Assembly: GCA_033807695.1 (NCBI GenBank)
Contig: CM066304.1
Location: forward strand, 2,666,001 to 2,730,000
DNA: 64,000 nt
DNA from: Daedaleopsis sinensis
Lineage: Eukaryota > Basidiomycota > Agaricomycetes > Polyporales > Polyporaceae
Reading direction: 5' to 3'
The notes under the pieces are model-generated. The model was given only the letters and a program-made list of their open reading frames with translations, was not told the origin of the DNA and made no database searches. Position 1 is the first letter of the stretch. Each line of letters starts with the position of its first letter. Position numbers and translations under genes: made by a program. This document shows positions 1 through 12,518 of this stretch, piece after piece.

Positions 1-344
1 ACGTGGAGTTCCCGACGTCGTTCATGCTGCTAGGCCGTGCGGCCAGGTGAAGAGGGATTGCGATTGAGACCCGCATTGACGCTTCCACTTCGGCAGTAGT
101 AAGGGGCGGGCGGGGGGGTGGGGCACACTATGGGGGATAAATCCATGCAGTGAGTCAGTTCATAAATCGAATTAACGGTAACTAACCCTAGGCAACTTCA
201 GATTGGGCGATACCCGGGCGAAGAGGGAGGCTGGATATGAGGAAGCACAAAATTGACACGTCGGACGAGACGTCACCCGAAGTCTGAGCAGATATATTAC
301 ACGCACATAGTGTACCTAGGCATCATCACAATCCCTGCAATTCC
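1..344. other. intergenic, no gene seen
   Basis: No coding frame or RNA gene is supported here. There is a G-rich run near 103-125. The stretch probably holds the 3' flank of PRP4, which ends at 345 on the minus strand. Confidence 0.5.
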
Positions 345-2305
345 TCACAACCCATCCGGCGTGAAAAGTTGGAAGTTGCGATTGTAGGTCCCCGACGCGA
401 GCATCTTGCCATCGTGTGAGAGATCAACGGACATGACCTTGCCCCCATCCGTCGGCAATGTGCGTAGCAGTTGCCAATCGTCCGCGCTCCATAACTTGAC
501 GAACCCATCGTATCCGCCACTCACGAAATACAGCCCTGAGCGGTACTTCCATTCTTCGAGCACCTTCTCGGAGTCGCTCGACTTCTCTTCCGTGCCGTTC
601 ATTGCAACATCCGGGGAGAAGCTTGGCGGGAGCTCATCCCCGTAGAAGAAGCGGACGTCGGAAACGTTGGAGACGTGAGCGGGTATCGTGTATAGTGCTT
701 TCAGTGACCGCATGTCCCATATTCGGATAGTGTCGTCTCCGGAACCAGTGGCGATTTGGTAGCTAATACGATGCGGATAAGATAGATCGCTCGAGACCAT
801 ACGACTGTGGTTACATACCCGTTGGGAGAAAAGGCAATCGCGAAGATAGCTTGAACATGTCCGTCTAGCACCATTGCGGTCCTTCCTGTACGCAAATCCC
901 ACACTCGGCCAATAGCGTCAAGTCCTCTGTAGCATGTGCATGAACATTCAGAGGCAAATGGAGGAGATATCGCCTGGCATACCCTGAAGCACATAGAGCG
1001 CCATCGTTCTGGAACTCAACAGAGAACACCTCTTTAGAATGGCCTTCTTGTAAGAGTAGTTCTTTGTGGGTAGCGACATCCCACAGTCGCCATGTTGTGT
1101 CGAAACTTGCACTGGCGACATACTTACCCGAAGGATGGAAGGCAACTCGAGCAACTCGGTCCTTGTGCCCTTTCAATGTCGCCAGGGGAGTTTCACTAGT
1201 GTTACAAGGTCAGACCGCAGGTCAAGCTTTACGCGAGTGAACAGACCTGTTCAATGACCAGAGGTTGACAGAAGCGTCAGCAGCACCGCTGACCATATTG
1301 ACTGTGTCTTCGCTCTGGGAGAGCGTAGCTTGTGGATGCCAAGCGACACCACCCACACGGTCAGTGTGCCCTGTTCAGGTCGTCAGACCGAGTCTACAAT
1401 ACGCATCGCGCGACCAAAGCATTACCTCTGAATGTTCGTACTGGAGTACAGTCAGGCACATTCCACAACTTCACGTTCCCCGCCCAACTACCGGTCGCTA
1501 GATATTTACTGTTCGGTGAGAAGCGCACAAGAGATATAGGTCGTTCATCGCCAATTTGAGAACCAAGGTTCGCAAGGCTCTGTACTTAGAGGTTAGTAGG
1601 ATGTTCGAATTGGATTCCGACAAGGCCGGAGGGGTACCTTGACGTCGGCGAAGACTTTCTTCCGGATGTCTATGATGCGACCTAGTGGCACTTTGTAATC
1701 TAACCGCTGCTGCGCGACTCGTTTTTGAGCTCTACATGGCATCGGGAAGATGGAAAGAATATGGTAAGCACCTGAAAGTTATGGGCCACCTATCGGAAAG
1801 CCACACCTAGGTAGAGAGTACTCCGCCAACGATCTCCGAGCCTCCAATAGCTCGAGGGAACCAGGAGTGTAGAACTCTTCGACCTACGCTTAATGCATCG
1901 GCACAGTACGCGCGCGATAGTAGTCATGAGCACATACCTCTTCCTCACTCTCCTCTGATGACGAATCTTCGTCCACTTGCATCGTGTCATCTCCGCGAGC
2001 TGCATTGATTTGGGACAGAACGTAGGTGAGACGATCTCGCCGGTCGGGAGGCTATGAAGATAGGCTCGAAGTGAGATCATGGGGAAGAGCGGTAACAGAC
2101 TTACGCGTTCACCAAACAATGTTATAGGCTCTCCAATCTCACGCAACCTTGCCTTGACTTTGTTGTCGTCGGTCGGGACAGCGAGGTTACGTGCCTTCTT
2201 CTTGCGCTCAAGCTCGTCCAGGATGACTTGGTTTTCGAGCCGCGCCCTCTCAGAACCAAGGTAGTTGCCATCGTCAATGAGTGTGTCGAACGTGAGCTCG
2301 GCCAT
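345..2305 (-). CDS. PRP4: U4/U6 snRNP protein Prp4 (WD40 splicing factor)
   Basis: Homolog of Prp4/PRPF4, a U4/U6 di-snRNP protein needed to assemble the U4/U6.U5 tri-snRNP in the nucleus. The first exon holds the PRP4-like motif ([19 protein letters not shown], followed by LFGE), which in this family precedes the WD40 propeller. An acidic Ser/Glu stretch and the segment [12 protein letters not shown] follow. The 3' exons encode about seven WD40 blades, including [23 protein letters not shown] and [14 protein letters not shown], ending FTPDGL then stop. The start at 2305 is the first ATG directly before the conserved N-terminus; a longer frame lacks support. The gene is split by many short introns. 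It sits head to head with PMT4, 220 bp away. Confidence 0.93.
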
Positions 2306-2525
2306 TGTCGACGACTGGGAGCACGCGAATGAACGCGAAGAGTACGAGTGCGTCAATACAAGCTAGAAGCAAAACGCGGTTCAGTATGCGGAATAGACGC
2401 CGATGCGGGGATACGTGTTGGGCGCGCGTGGGCGTCACGTCACTGCGCAGACACGGTTGACCTGCTTTCTCCCATCTCCTCCCTGCTCTCTCCCACTTCC
2501 CTCCTCCCTCCACGTATCTCTCATC
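2306..2525. promoter_or_regulatory. divergent promoter PRP4/PMT4
   Basis: This 220-bp gap separates the start codons of two genes transcribed away from each other. The PMT4 side carries a strong pyrimidine run (about 2461-2525), a common feature just upstream of fungal housekeeping starts. No TATA box is evident. Bidirectional promoter activity is inference. Confidence 0.55.
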
Positions 2526-5398
2526 ATGTCGGGCGGCGGCCCCAGCAGAATCCGCAACAGAAAGGGCCAAGCCGAGGTTCACCGCGAGCTTTCGCCCGAT
2601 GTTGACGAAGATGAGCATATGGACATTCAGAACCCGGTACGTGACACGTATAACATCCATGCTCTGTCTCACTCCTCCTCAATCCACCCCAATCCGCTAG
2701 CGCAATCGCAGCTATGTGGAGAAGCTCTTTGAGACCGAGCAGGTCCACATCGCTCTGGTCGTAGTCTTGACAGCGCTCGCGTTTGCCCTGCGCTTCTACA
2801 AAATCAACTTCCCCGACCAGGTGGTGTACGTAGTCAGGCTATATGCGTGTCGCGTGCATCCTTGACATATGCAACGTGTCTAGGTTCGACGAAGTACACT
2901 TCGGCAAGTTCGCATCCTACTACATCCTTCGACAATACTACTTCGATGTCCATCCTCCGTTCGCAAAGCTCCTCTTCGGTCTCGCTGGCTGGTTCGTCGG
3001 CTATGATGGTCATTTCGGTTTCGAAAACATCGGCGACAGCTATACAGAGGCGCACGTCCCCTACGTTGGCATGCGCGCCCTGCCTGCGATCTTCGGCAGT
3101 TTCACTGTTCCGGTGGTATATGGGATCATGAAGGAATGCGGATTTTCGACCATTGTCGCGACATTCTCGGCCTGCATTGTCCTCTTTGGTACGTGTTTAT
3201 GCCTTGCTACTATACACACCGTCTCTCATCATCCCTCCGCGCGTGATAGATAATGCACATGTTGCTCAAGACCGTCTAATCCTGCTTGACGCGACTCTCA
3301 TCTTCTTCATGTCCTTGACTATGTACTCCTACATCAGGTGGAAGAAGCTTCGTTACCGGTAAGCGCGACATTCTGAAGTCACCCAATCGGGCTAACACTG
3401 CATTCAGTGATTTCTCCTTCGACTGGTGGTTATGGATTCTCGCGTGTGGGACCTTTATGGCGCTCACATGGGCCTCGAAGGTGAACGGCATCTTGACGGT
3501 CGTTGCAATTGGTATTGCTGTCATCATCGACCTATGGGAAATCCTTGATATCAAGAAGGGACATAGCATGGTGAGCAAATATCAGTCGCCTCTACAAACT
3601 TCTACTAACTTGGTCATAGGAATATTTCTGGAGGCATTTCGCCGCCCGGGCCGTCGCCTTCATTGCGCTCCCTCTCTTCCTCTACCTCTCCATCTTCTAT
3701 GTCCATCTCTCTATATTGACGAACTCTGGTCCTGGGGATACTTTCATGAGCCCAGCGTTCCAGGAGACTCTAAGAGGCAACGAGTTGCTGCTGAATAGCC
3801 AAGGCTTGTACTCTCATCATTTTCGAGAGACATTGCTAATGGACCTGAACTCCACACAGAGCTCCGCTACTACGACACTATTGCGATCAGACACAAGGAC
3901 ACCCGTGTATTCTTGCACTCGCACACCGATCACTATCCCCTCAAGTACGAGGATGGACGCATCAGTAGTCAAGGTAAGTTTCAGAGTCATTTATCTCACG
4001 CGTGATATTGATACCCTCTTCAGGCCAGCAAGTTACTGGGTATGGCCACGACGACACCAACAATTACTGGCAAATTATTCCAACCAAGGCACTTCCTGAG
4101 ACCGGTCGTGGTCGTATCGTTCGTCACGAGGACGTCATTCAGCTCCTGCATGTCAACACCCAGACCCATTTGATGACTCACGACGTCGCATCTCCCCTCA
4201 TGCCGACGAACGAGGAATTCACGACTTGGCCGAAGGACGATCACTCTCGATACAATGATACACTCTTCCAAATTCGTCTTGTCGATGGTGTCGAAGGGGA
4301 AGCATGGAAGAGCAAATCTGGCCATTTCCGTCTCATCCATGTTCCCACCAAGGTTGCGATGTGGACACACTCGAAGCAGCTTCCCGACTGGGCGTACAAG
4401 CAGCAGGAAATCAACGGCAATAAGAACGTGAACGATAAGACTGCAATATGGTTCGTCGACACCATCGTCGCCGATGAGAGTATGTGTGATGAAGTAGATT
4501 TTACGCGAGTTGTTGCTGATTGATACATTCCTATAGCTGGCGAGGATATGAAGGAACGCACTGGTGACATCCCCGCGAAGGAACCTAAGTCGCTGAACTT
4601 CTTCAAGAAGTTTGCCGAGCTCCAGGTTCTGATGTTGCAACATAACGCTGGCCTAACTGCTTCCCATCCCTACGCTAGCGGACCTATCAATTGGCCCTTC
4701 CTCATCAGCGGTATCAGTTTCTGGACGCTGAGCGATGGCCAGAAGCAGATCTATTTCATCGGAAACCTCGTTGGCTGGTGGTCCTGTGTCATCGGTATCT
4801 CCCTTTATACCGGGATCATGTTGGCAGACATCATTGCACGCCGTCGGGATCTCGAGCCACTCACCGAACGTGAGATCCTTTCTTCCCTGTACCTGGGAGT
4901 GTAACGTACTGACATCGACTCCAGCGGTTCGACGCCGGCTTGTGAACTCCACCGGATTCTTCGTGCTCTTCTGGGCGGTGCACTACTTCCCCTTCTTCCT
5001 CATGAGCCGACAACTGTTCATACACCACTATCTGCCTTCTCATCTGATATCTGCACTGATCGCTGGTTCCGTCTTGTCGTTTGCGCTATCGGAGACCATC
5101 AACTATCCGGTATCAGCATGGGGTCCTCGCCTCCGCGCGCCGAAGAAGGCAACCTACGCGGACTTAGGCATGCGCGGGCCGGTCATCGTTGGCGTGTTTG
5201 CCCTGGTTTTGTTCATCATGTTCGTGTACATGGCGCCATTGACCTACGGAACGCCTGGGTGAGTGCCTTCTCAGACTCTCACAAACGCTACGCAAGTATT
5301 GATGATTGAACAGAATGGACGGCCACTCTGTTAACCGTCACCGGCTTTTATCGAGTTGGACCCTGCACTTTGCTGCGAAGGGCAGTGACGCGACATAA
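2526..5398 (+). CDS. PMT4: dolichyl-phosphate-mannose protein O-mannosyltransferase, PMT4 type
   Basis: GT39 enzyme of the ER membrane that transfers mannose from dolichyl-phosphate mannose to Ser/Thr of secretory proteins. Eleven exons join to 772 aa. After a hydrophilic N-terminus come the first membrane segment (LVVVLTALAFALRF) and the lumenal catalytic loop FDEVHFGKFASYY...FDVHPPFAKLL. FDEVHFG rather than DEAHFG points to the Pmt4 subfamily. A central lumenal region with MIR motifs (for example VFLHSHTDHYPL, YWQIIP, FRLIHVPT) is followed by further membrane helices such as FVYMAPLTYG, and the protein ends SSWTLHFAAKGSDAT. The intron at 3804-3859 appears to use a GC donor, since only that junction keeps the frame through NSQ-ELRYYD. 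Pmt4 enzymes usually act as homodimers on membrane-anchored proteins. Confidence 0.95.
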
Positions 5399-5828
5399 TA
5401 ATGGGAGACAAGGGAGACCGCTAGCGCAGACCCCAACTCGACCTGCTTCCTTACCTTCTATACCATATGGGTTGCACCGTTCTGTATATATGACTAGTAT
5501 TGACATTCCGTACGCTTTATAGTGTCTGGACCCTCATCACGAGTAGCAAGCGAACAGAGCCATGATACATAAAGATCGAAGTACTGTCATCTTTCTATCT
5601 GCAATTGGTTAGCTATGGAGCTCTGGAGACTAGAGCAGGAGCTAGCTTTGTCCGCCACTGACGCGCCGTCCCGAGGGTGACAGTGACATACATCACGTGC
5701 CTAGTCACAGTCGCGTCAGTAATGGTCCAGGTGCACGCGTTCGTGCTGCAGCTCTTGCCAGTGCCACATCCTTGCCTCTCTCGTCACACCTCTTTCAGCC
5801 TCCTCCTTCAGCTACCTTTTCGAATATC
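5399..5828. other. intergenic between PMT4 and RFA3
   Basis: This holds the PMT4 3' flank and the RFA3 promoter. A pyrimidine-rich stretch (about 5770-5825) lies just before the RFA3 start. No other gene is supported. Confidence 0.5.
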
Positions 5829-6325
5829 ATGGCAGAACATCGCGCGCCGCGAGTAAACAAAGCGAAACTGGAGGACTATATCGGTCAATCTGTCAGGCTG
5901 ATAGCGAAGTTGATCAATGTACGTTCTAGTACGCACGTCGGTCGAGTGCTTACCCCTCACGGCCTTTGTAGATCAACGATGAATCTGCGATAGTCCAAGC
6001 ATCGGATGGAGGGGAGGTAGAAGTGAAGTTGCTAAGGGTGAGCACAGTCTCGTATGATGTGTTACCACCACCATAATTTTGTGCTGTCTGCGCAGGACTT
6101 CGAATCTCCAGGAACGACATACCTAGAAATAATTGGTCAAGTGCTGAGCTCGAGTACATTGAAGATGCAGGGATACGTAAACCTAGGGGACGACGTCGGT
6201 GAGTGTCGTAAGAATCTCTAAAAGCCTAGTACGGTCGGCTCTATGCAGTCTCTCCCGTAGACATGAAGCTCGCGGAACAGATTGTGCAAATATGGCATGA
6301 CGCCAAGTTCAGCAAATTGTTCTAG
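5829..6325 (+). CDS. RFA3: replication protein A 14-kDa subunit (RPA3)
   Basis: Smallest subunit of the heterotrimeric single-strand DNA-binding complex RPA, used in replication, repair and recombination. Four exons (5829-5918, 5972-6037, 6096-6198, 6249-6325) join in phase to 111 aa, close to the family's usual 110-120. The protein is one OB fold: it opens RVNKAKLEDYIGQSVRLIAK, carries GGEVEVKLLR and YLEIIGQV in the strands, and ends in a helix (DMKLAEQIVQIWHDAKF) that in RPA14 contributes to the trimerisation bundle. All introns are 50-60 bp with GT...AG ends. The compact size and the C-terminal helix make other OB-fold families unlikely. Confidence 0.92.
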
Positions 6326-6853
6326 CTCAGTAGGCATGAAGATCTCGGGTTCTATCTGGCTCAGTCACCAGTGAGTATTGTCGCAACTTTACCTCGCAAG
6401 AAGTGCTTCTGAATCCATTCGTTGTATAGACACGCCAACTCTAGGACCGTCCATCCCTCACGTCAATAGGCCCTTCATCGTCTGCTTAGGGGAGACTACG
6501 CCAACTCAGGTTCTGCCTCATGTATCTGTAGAATATTTGTATTCATAATCGATCCCTCCTGCTATCAAATTGTTTGCTTCGACAGGGCCTTACGATATGA
6601 GTCGGTATCACGAGCAACATAGGAAACGCGCGCGGAAAAGCCGCACGCAACGCGGGTGCATAAGAATTACGAATGCGTATCGTACGGATACAAATACACG
6701 GAACGATTGTTCGACTAATACCTGCTGTCGACCCCGACTGCGCTCAGCGGCGGCACGGGCCCCATAAAGTGATATGATACACATGGCCGATACATCGTCC
6801 GCGAGCATGTGCGTGAAACGGTGAAGAGGACTCGGAGGAGGGAGGCGAGGCTC
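6326..6853. other. convergent 3' flank of RFA3 and BYE1-like gene
   Basis: This lies between two convergent stop codons and should contain both 3' UTRs and polyadenylation sites. No further gene is supported. Confidence 0.5.
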
Positions 6854-9800
6854 TCAGTTCCATCGCTGCTCTTCATTCCATCCCCGCCCGCCGTTGCCCC
6901 GATTGCGCGGGCCCGTAGGTGGGTGCCCGCCGCGCCCTCTCGGGCCACCCTTCTGCCAGTTCTGGTCCCGTCCACGGCCACGCTCCGCTCCGCGCCCGCG
7001 TCCGCCGCGGCCCCGGAACCCCCGGTCGTAGTGATTGTTGTTGTTGTTTTGGTTTTGGTTGTGGTATGGGGGATGGTCGTAGTCGTAGCGGTCGCCGCCG
7101 TACTGCCCTCTCGGCCCGGGCGGGGAACCTGGGTACGGTTGCGGGTGCTGGGGGGGCTGGGTGTATGAAGGCGGCGGCGGATACTGTGCAGGTGCAGGGT
7201 TGGGGGTGGCCCACGGCTGAAGTACGGCGGAGGGGAGTGCGATGGGGTGCGATGTGCCTGGGGGCGGAGCGGTCGAGGGGAAAGGAACGGTAGCAGGCGA
7301 GGGTGGCGGGAAAGAGCTGGGCTGCGGTGTGGTCTTCGTCAGCGTCTGGAGCATGATCTGGATCTGCTCGGGTGTGAGGGTGGCGATGTCGGCGGCGAGG
7401 TTGGGAGCAGGTGCGGCACTGGTAGGTGCTGTTGCGAGGGCGGACGGGGGAGGGATAGGGCCGCTGCTTGGAAACTGGGTGGGGTTTGGGACGGCTTGAG
7501 ACTGTCCGAGGCCCGCCGGAGGCTGATATCCGAGTTGGTGCTGGGCGTAGTCGAGAGTGGGCATAGCCGTTGGTGCTGTTGATGCCGGCGGAGGTGGCGC
7601 AACGGCAGGTGTTGCAGTAGCAGGTTGGGCAGGGACGACAAGCTTGCCCTTTGTCAACACCCAGATGCCAACGAGGTAGTCAACGGTCCGTTCGCGTGGC
7701 AGTTGAAGTTGATCAAGCAGCTCCATGTACTCGGGAATAGGGTCGGACGAAAGCAATGGTATGACATATAGCTCGCGTCCTGGTGCGCTTGACTTCGGGT
7801 TATGACCCCAAGGGAAGACCAGGCCGTGGCGTCTGAGAATGCGGGTCAGCAACTCAACAAGACTCGGTAGGTATCTGTGGACTCACCCCTTTGCCAGCAG
7901 ATGATTCTTGAGAGCGTCGAAACCAAAAGAGTCGAAGCCGGGAGTGGGGCAGAATGCTGCCGCAATGAGCTCCTTGGAGGGATTCAGGCGTACTTGGGTT
8001 AGGTATTGTGCAGACTTCTCCACGGGGACACGGCCGTCGATCCTGAGCTCCATAGACGGAAAGAGAGTGCGCCACAGCGGGGAGTCCTTGAACATGATCC
8101 GGCCACCTGCCTGGCGAGCGACCACGGCGACTTCTTGCGGTATGGCGGAGTCGAGAGGCATGCTCAACTAGATGCGTTGAATGCGTGTGAGGATGCAGCA
8201 ACACTCGCAGTAAAGCCCTGTCAGTACGTACCGTTCCGATCCACACCAGCTCCTGAGCATCGAAAGCAGCCCTCTTCTGTTCAGCGGTCAGTTCAGCCGG
8301 CGCTGGGACCTCGACTTGTTCCTCCTTGGGCTCCTCCTGCTCGTTGTTGTTGAGGAACATGTCAAAGTCCTGGTCTTCCGCTTCGCCCCCAGGCATGTCA
8401 ACGTCCATTGCTTGGTCCTCAGCTGTCGACTCTCGAGACTCCTGGGGTTCCGTTTCCGCATCCCCTTGATCCGGAGCGTCGGCCGGTCCAGGAGTCCACA
8501 GGGCATTGAGGTCGAACGAGGAGTGATTGGAGGCGTCCGGCTGCGAGCCCTTCGCTGCAAACGGCGAGATGCCAGCAGCGGCAGTATGCGTAGGGGTAGG
8601 GGGCGAGGGGGTGGGCTGGGCCGCGTGCTCAGTCGCATGCGGCGCCGGTAGCAAGGGTGGGTTCTCTCCGAACGACGTGGGCAGTGCATCAACGGGGGTC
8701 ATCGCGACCTCCCCAGAGGCCTCTTCATCGATGTTTATGAGATCGGCGAGGTTGAGCTCGCTGTCCGAGGCCCCGGGGAAGTCTGACGTAGGCGGCACGA
8801 ACAGCGGCCGCCCCAGCGGCACGCCGGCGGTTTGATATCCGTGGTCTGCGGACGGGGCGGCGTGCAGCGGTACGGGTGGCGGCGCGCCCCATGTCGCCGA
8901 TGTCGGAGTCGCGACCACGGGAGACTCAGGCGGGGCGGAGCCCTGGGACTGGGCGCGCTGCGCCTGCAGACGCAGCCGCGCGAGGCGCTCTCTCTCAATC
9001 CGCTCGTCCTCCTCGCGCTCGCGCTCTGCCTCACGCCGCCCTTCGCCAGTCACATCCTCGATGTCCTGAAGACCCTTGTGGGTGATCTTCGCGCGTGGGA
9101 CAGTCGTCTTCTTGAGGATGGAGTGCGCGAGTGCCTCCTCCTCGAGCTTTTTGATAGACTGCTTCTCTTCCTCGCTCGCGAGGTCAGTAGAGGACATCGT
9201 GGACAGCTCTTTCGGTGATATACGAGACGACGCTATACGCATGTGGAGGACAACACGGTCTGCTTTGCTCAAGTTAAACGTAAGCATCCGGAACCGCTCC
9301 CTGTTGCACGTCTGGTTGAGTAAAGTGTTCCACATATAAAGAATGCACGGATGCGGATGGGACTTACTTATACTTCGCAGCAACGATATGCTTCCCTTGC
9401 TTATCCGGTTCAGCGTAGAGCTCGTACATGCACTGCTCGAGATCAATCCCGAACTTCTTCGCCTTGGTCTCTAGCTCTTCCTTCTCCTCGGGCGTGAGCT
9501 CGTCGCTCTTCTTCGCTTGCAGAAGCGGAGAGTCCGACGGGGCCGCCTCTGCTTCACCATGCTGACGGAGAAATGGGTAGCGCGTGAAGATCTGACAGAA
9601 CAACTCCTGGAGCTTTGTCAGGCAGTACTTGCGGGCGGCGTCTTCTCCTGCAGTCGACTCCGAGCGGGGCCGTTTCGCCGGTGGGGTCGTTTGCTCCGCT
9701 GTCGTATTCTTGCGCTTGACCTGGGTGCTTGTGCTCGGTGTGGGCGAGTGCTGCTTGGGGGCCGGAGTCGGCTCCTTGGGCGCGACAAGCCCTTTGCGAA

Positions 9801-11064
9801 GGCGCTTGGGAGATTCTGAGCGTGTGGCATCCGAGTCCGATCCATCCTCTGACCGGTAGGACTGACGGCGCACGCGTCGCTGTTCGAAACGGGATGAGTT
9901 CATCCAGACAGTGCGAGAAGAAGCACTGAGACGCACCTTAGGTGCCTTGTCGACGTCGGGATTATATTCGTCGCTCCCATCGCTGGAGTGGCCCGAGTCC
10001 GGTTCCTCCGGTGCCTTTGACTGGACCTCGACATTGGCCTTCTCCTTCTCTTTCCCTGCAGCCCGAGTGTTGGCCCTTGTTGCGCGGGGACTGTCTTGCA
10101 TTGTAACATCAGGGCCCTCCCATTCCTCTGTGGACAAATGGAGCGACTATCAGCGTTTCTGCCTCCTCTCAGCGCGGTGACATAGCATGGGGTGGGTAAC
10201 GAAGGATGGGAAGACAAAGTAACGGAATGCGCTCTGGTACAGTATGACAAAATGCCAGCATGTCTTTGCAATGGTCACGGTGCAGTGTGCGTGAATATGA
10301 CCCTGTGTCCCAGCTGTATCCTCTCAACAACGGCGCGACCGTCTGGTGATTCGAGCGTTCGGCTTTATTGTCCACGGTCGTGCGTGTGGAGGGACTACAG
10401 CTAGCTAGCTACAGCAGACCTTTATGGAACGACATGACCGGCTGTGGCTCTACTATCGGGCTCGCGCCTCCATGATGGGGTGCATGCGAGAAGAAGTATT
10501 CGTGCACATAACATGCAGATGCACTACAACTATCTTATTGCGGCGCAGCATTACATAAAGGGAAGCAAAGAGTCGAATGGGACGTCTATGGGTAAATGCA
10601 CGAGCTCGGAAGGAACACTCACTGATAGTTCGGGCACCAGTCTTCTGGTGGCATGCAGGGCAGACATAGGACTCTGTGGGAGAGACGGCGTCCCGATGAG
10701 CTCTTGCAGGGCGAAGAGGGGGCATGGTAGACGACTCACGGATTTCCTCCGCATGCCGCTCGCTCAGCTCGACGCAGCTAAAGTGATACCTGTGTCGAAT
10801 CCAATGTGGTCAGCGAGGACACCTCAAGCAACAGGTGCGCACGTACCAGTCCTTGCATTGTGAGCAGTGGATCATGGGCGATCCGTCATCGGGCTTCTTG
10901 CAGAGACAATACGTCTTTGAGCCCTTCTTTGCCAACTTCGCCTTTCCCGACGAACCATTCATCTTAACGTTCTCCTTCTCATCGCTGTGCGCTGCAGTAT
11001 CTTGTGTTAGAGGATCAGCTTTGGAGCTCTGGCGAGTCCGCATCGTCGTCGTGCGAGTCGACAT
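6854..11064 (-). CDS. PHD-TFIIS central domain-SPOC protein (Bye1/PHF3/DIDO type)
   Basis: Transcription regulator of the Bye1 (yeast) / PHF3-DIDO (animal) group, which docks on RNA polymerase II through a TFIIS-like domain and reads histone H3 with a PHD finger. Seven exons join in phase to 1135 aa. A PHD finger lies near residues 45-105 (YCLCKKPDDGSPMIHCSQC, then WYHFSCVELS and YVCPACHQ). A Ser/Pro/charged linker is followed by the TFIIS central domain (about 195-340, ARKYCLTKLQELFCQI to KITHKGLQDIEDV). The SPOC domain runs from VWIGT through IMFKDSPLWRTLFP and YLTQVRLNPS to VDYLVGIWVLTKGK. A Pro-rich and then RGG-rich tail forms the C-terminus. The intron at 10128-10622 (495 bp) is far longer than its neighbours. 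The gene is head to head with the sirtuin. Confidence 0.88.
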
Positions 11065-11405
11065 CGTGGGTTGGAGTAGAGTCTCCTGTGAGAATTGTTT
11101 GCGACCGTCGTGGCGGTTTTCAAGCTCCGTCACGGTCCAAGCGCTGACTCAGCCCGACTCGTTGAGCGCCGACGGACGGAAGCGGACGGAGCCTTTGGCA
11201 CGCGGCCCGGGCCTGGGAGGACTCTGTCCACTGGACGTCGATGTCCCGCTGAGACCGCCAGGCTGAGGCACCTATACAGGACTGGTCAGAAGTCCCATCG
11301 TTTAGCCTTCTGGTCTGGGCTCCACTCTTCTCCCCCATTACCCAGAAACTAGCTCGGGTAGCTCTCACGCAGCCTCGCAACAGCACTCACGGGCGCGCTA
11401 CTAGC
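11065..11405. promoter_or_regulatory. divergent promoter BYE1-like/sirtuin
   Basis: This 341-bp space separates two start codons on opposite strands. No clear TATA box or other gene is seen. Shared regulation is inference. Confidence 0.45.
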
Positions 11406-12518
11406 ATGGCAGGATTCGAAGCAACCGATCTCGCTGAAAGGTTCCGAGACGCGTTCCGAGACAGCAAACACATCGTAGTCATAGCGGGGGCAGGCCTCTC
11501 CGCGGCATCAGGTCAGCATTAGTTGGACGTCCGCGTGCTCATGGCCACTCATGTCTTCTTCAGGAATCCCGACATTTCGAGATGGCGGAGGGATGTGGCG
11601 ATCGTTGGACGCCACAGCCTTGGCCACTCCCAAGGCATTCAACGAGAATCCTTCTCTCGTGTGGCAGTTCTATCACTATCGTCGCACAAAGTGAGTGGTT
11701 AATCAGCCCGACTCTCAGGGCCGTTCGCTACGTATTCATTTCATTGGCTGTCCTGCTGCAGAGCTCTGGAGGCGCTGCCCAACGCAGCTCACCAAGTTAT
11801 TGCCAGAATGTCAATACAGCGCTACCTCAGGAAGGTAGCACCCGCCGCGAAGACATTCCATCTGGTCACACAGAACGTGGACCGGCTTTCTGTCGCAGCC
11901 CTCGACACGCTGCTCGATCACGAGGCCCTGATCGACAGCACCGCTGCTGCTGCTCAGAGTCAGAAGAGGCGTGACGCGGCCAAAAAGTCTATCATCGAGA
12001 TGCACGGCAGGATCTACGACGTCAAGTGCACCGAGTGTGACTCCTGCTGCGAGGACCGCACAGACCCGCTCTGCCCGGCCCTCGGGGCAGCGGACGTGTC
12101 CCTCGACAGCTATCACGACGCAGGCACCAAAGAGTCCAGCATTCCCCTGGAGGATCTGCCGCGCTGTCCTGCCTGCAACGCGCTTGCGAGGCCAGGCGTC
12201 GTGTGGTTCGACGAGAAACCGTACCATCTGGACGAGATAAACAGGATCGTGTACAAGGCGGACATGTGCCTCGTTATTGGCACGTCGTCGACAGTGAGTT
12301 ATGTACGTCATTCATTCGTGGTTGCAATGCTGACACCCGCGTATCTGTCTCTGCAGGTGCGTCCTGCGTCGACTTATGCGTACCGTGTCAGGCGGCACGG
12401 AGGCAAAGTCGCAGTGTTCAACCTCGACCCGAGCGAGAAAGACGAGCAGGCTGACTTTGTGTTCCGCGGAGGATGCGAGAGCGTGTTGCCTGCCTTGTTC
12501 CCCGAGCTAGCCTCTTGA
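11406..12518 (+). CDS. class III sirtuin (SIRT5-like NAD-dependent deacylase)
   Basis: Sir2-family protein of 308 aa (exons 11406-11511, 11564-11690, 11762-12293, 12357-12518, all in phase), nearly the length of human SIRT5. NAD-binding motifs are [21 protein letters not shown] and GTSSTV; the catalytic His lies in [11 protein letters not shown]. The zinc site has two Cys pairs (C-T-E-C and C-P-A-C). The key sign is FYHYRR, which gives the Tyr-x-x-Arg pair that in SIRT5 binds succinyl, malonyl or glutaryl lysine, so demalonylase/desuccinylase activity is more likely than plain deacetylation. The protein begins almost directly at the Rossmann core with no evident mitochondrial presequence, so a cytosolic or nuclear site is possible. 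The segment [12 protein letters not shown] matches the SIRT5 zinc-module layout. Confidence 0.92.
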
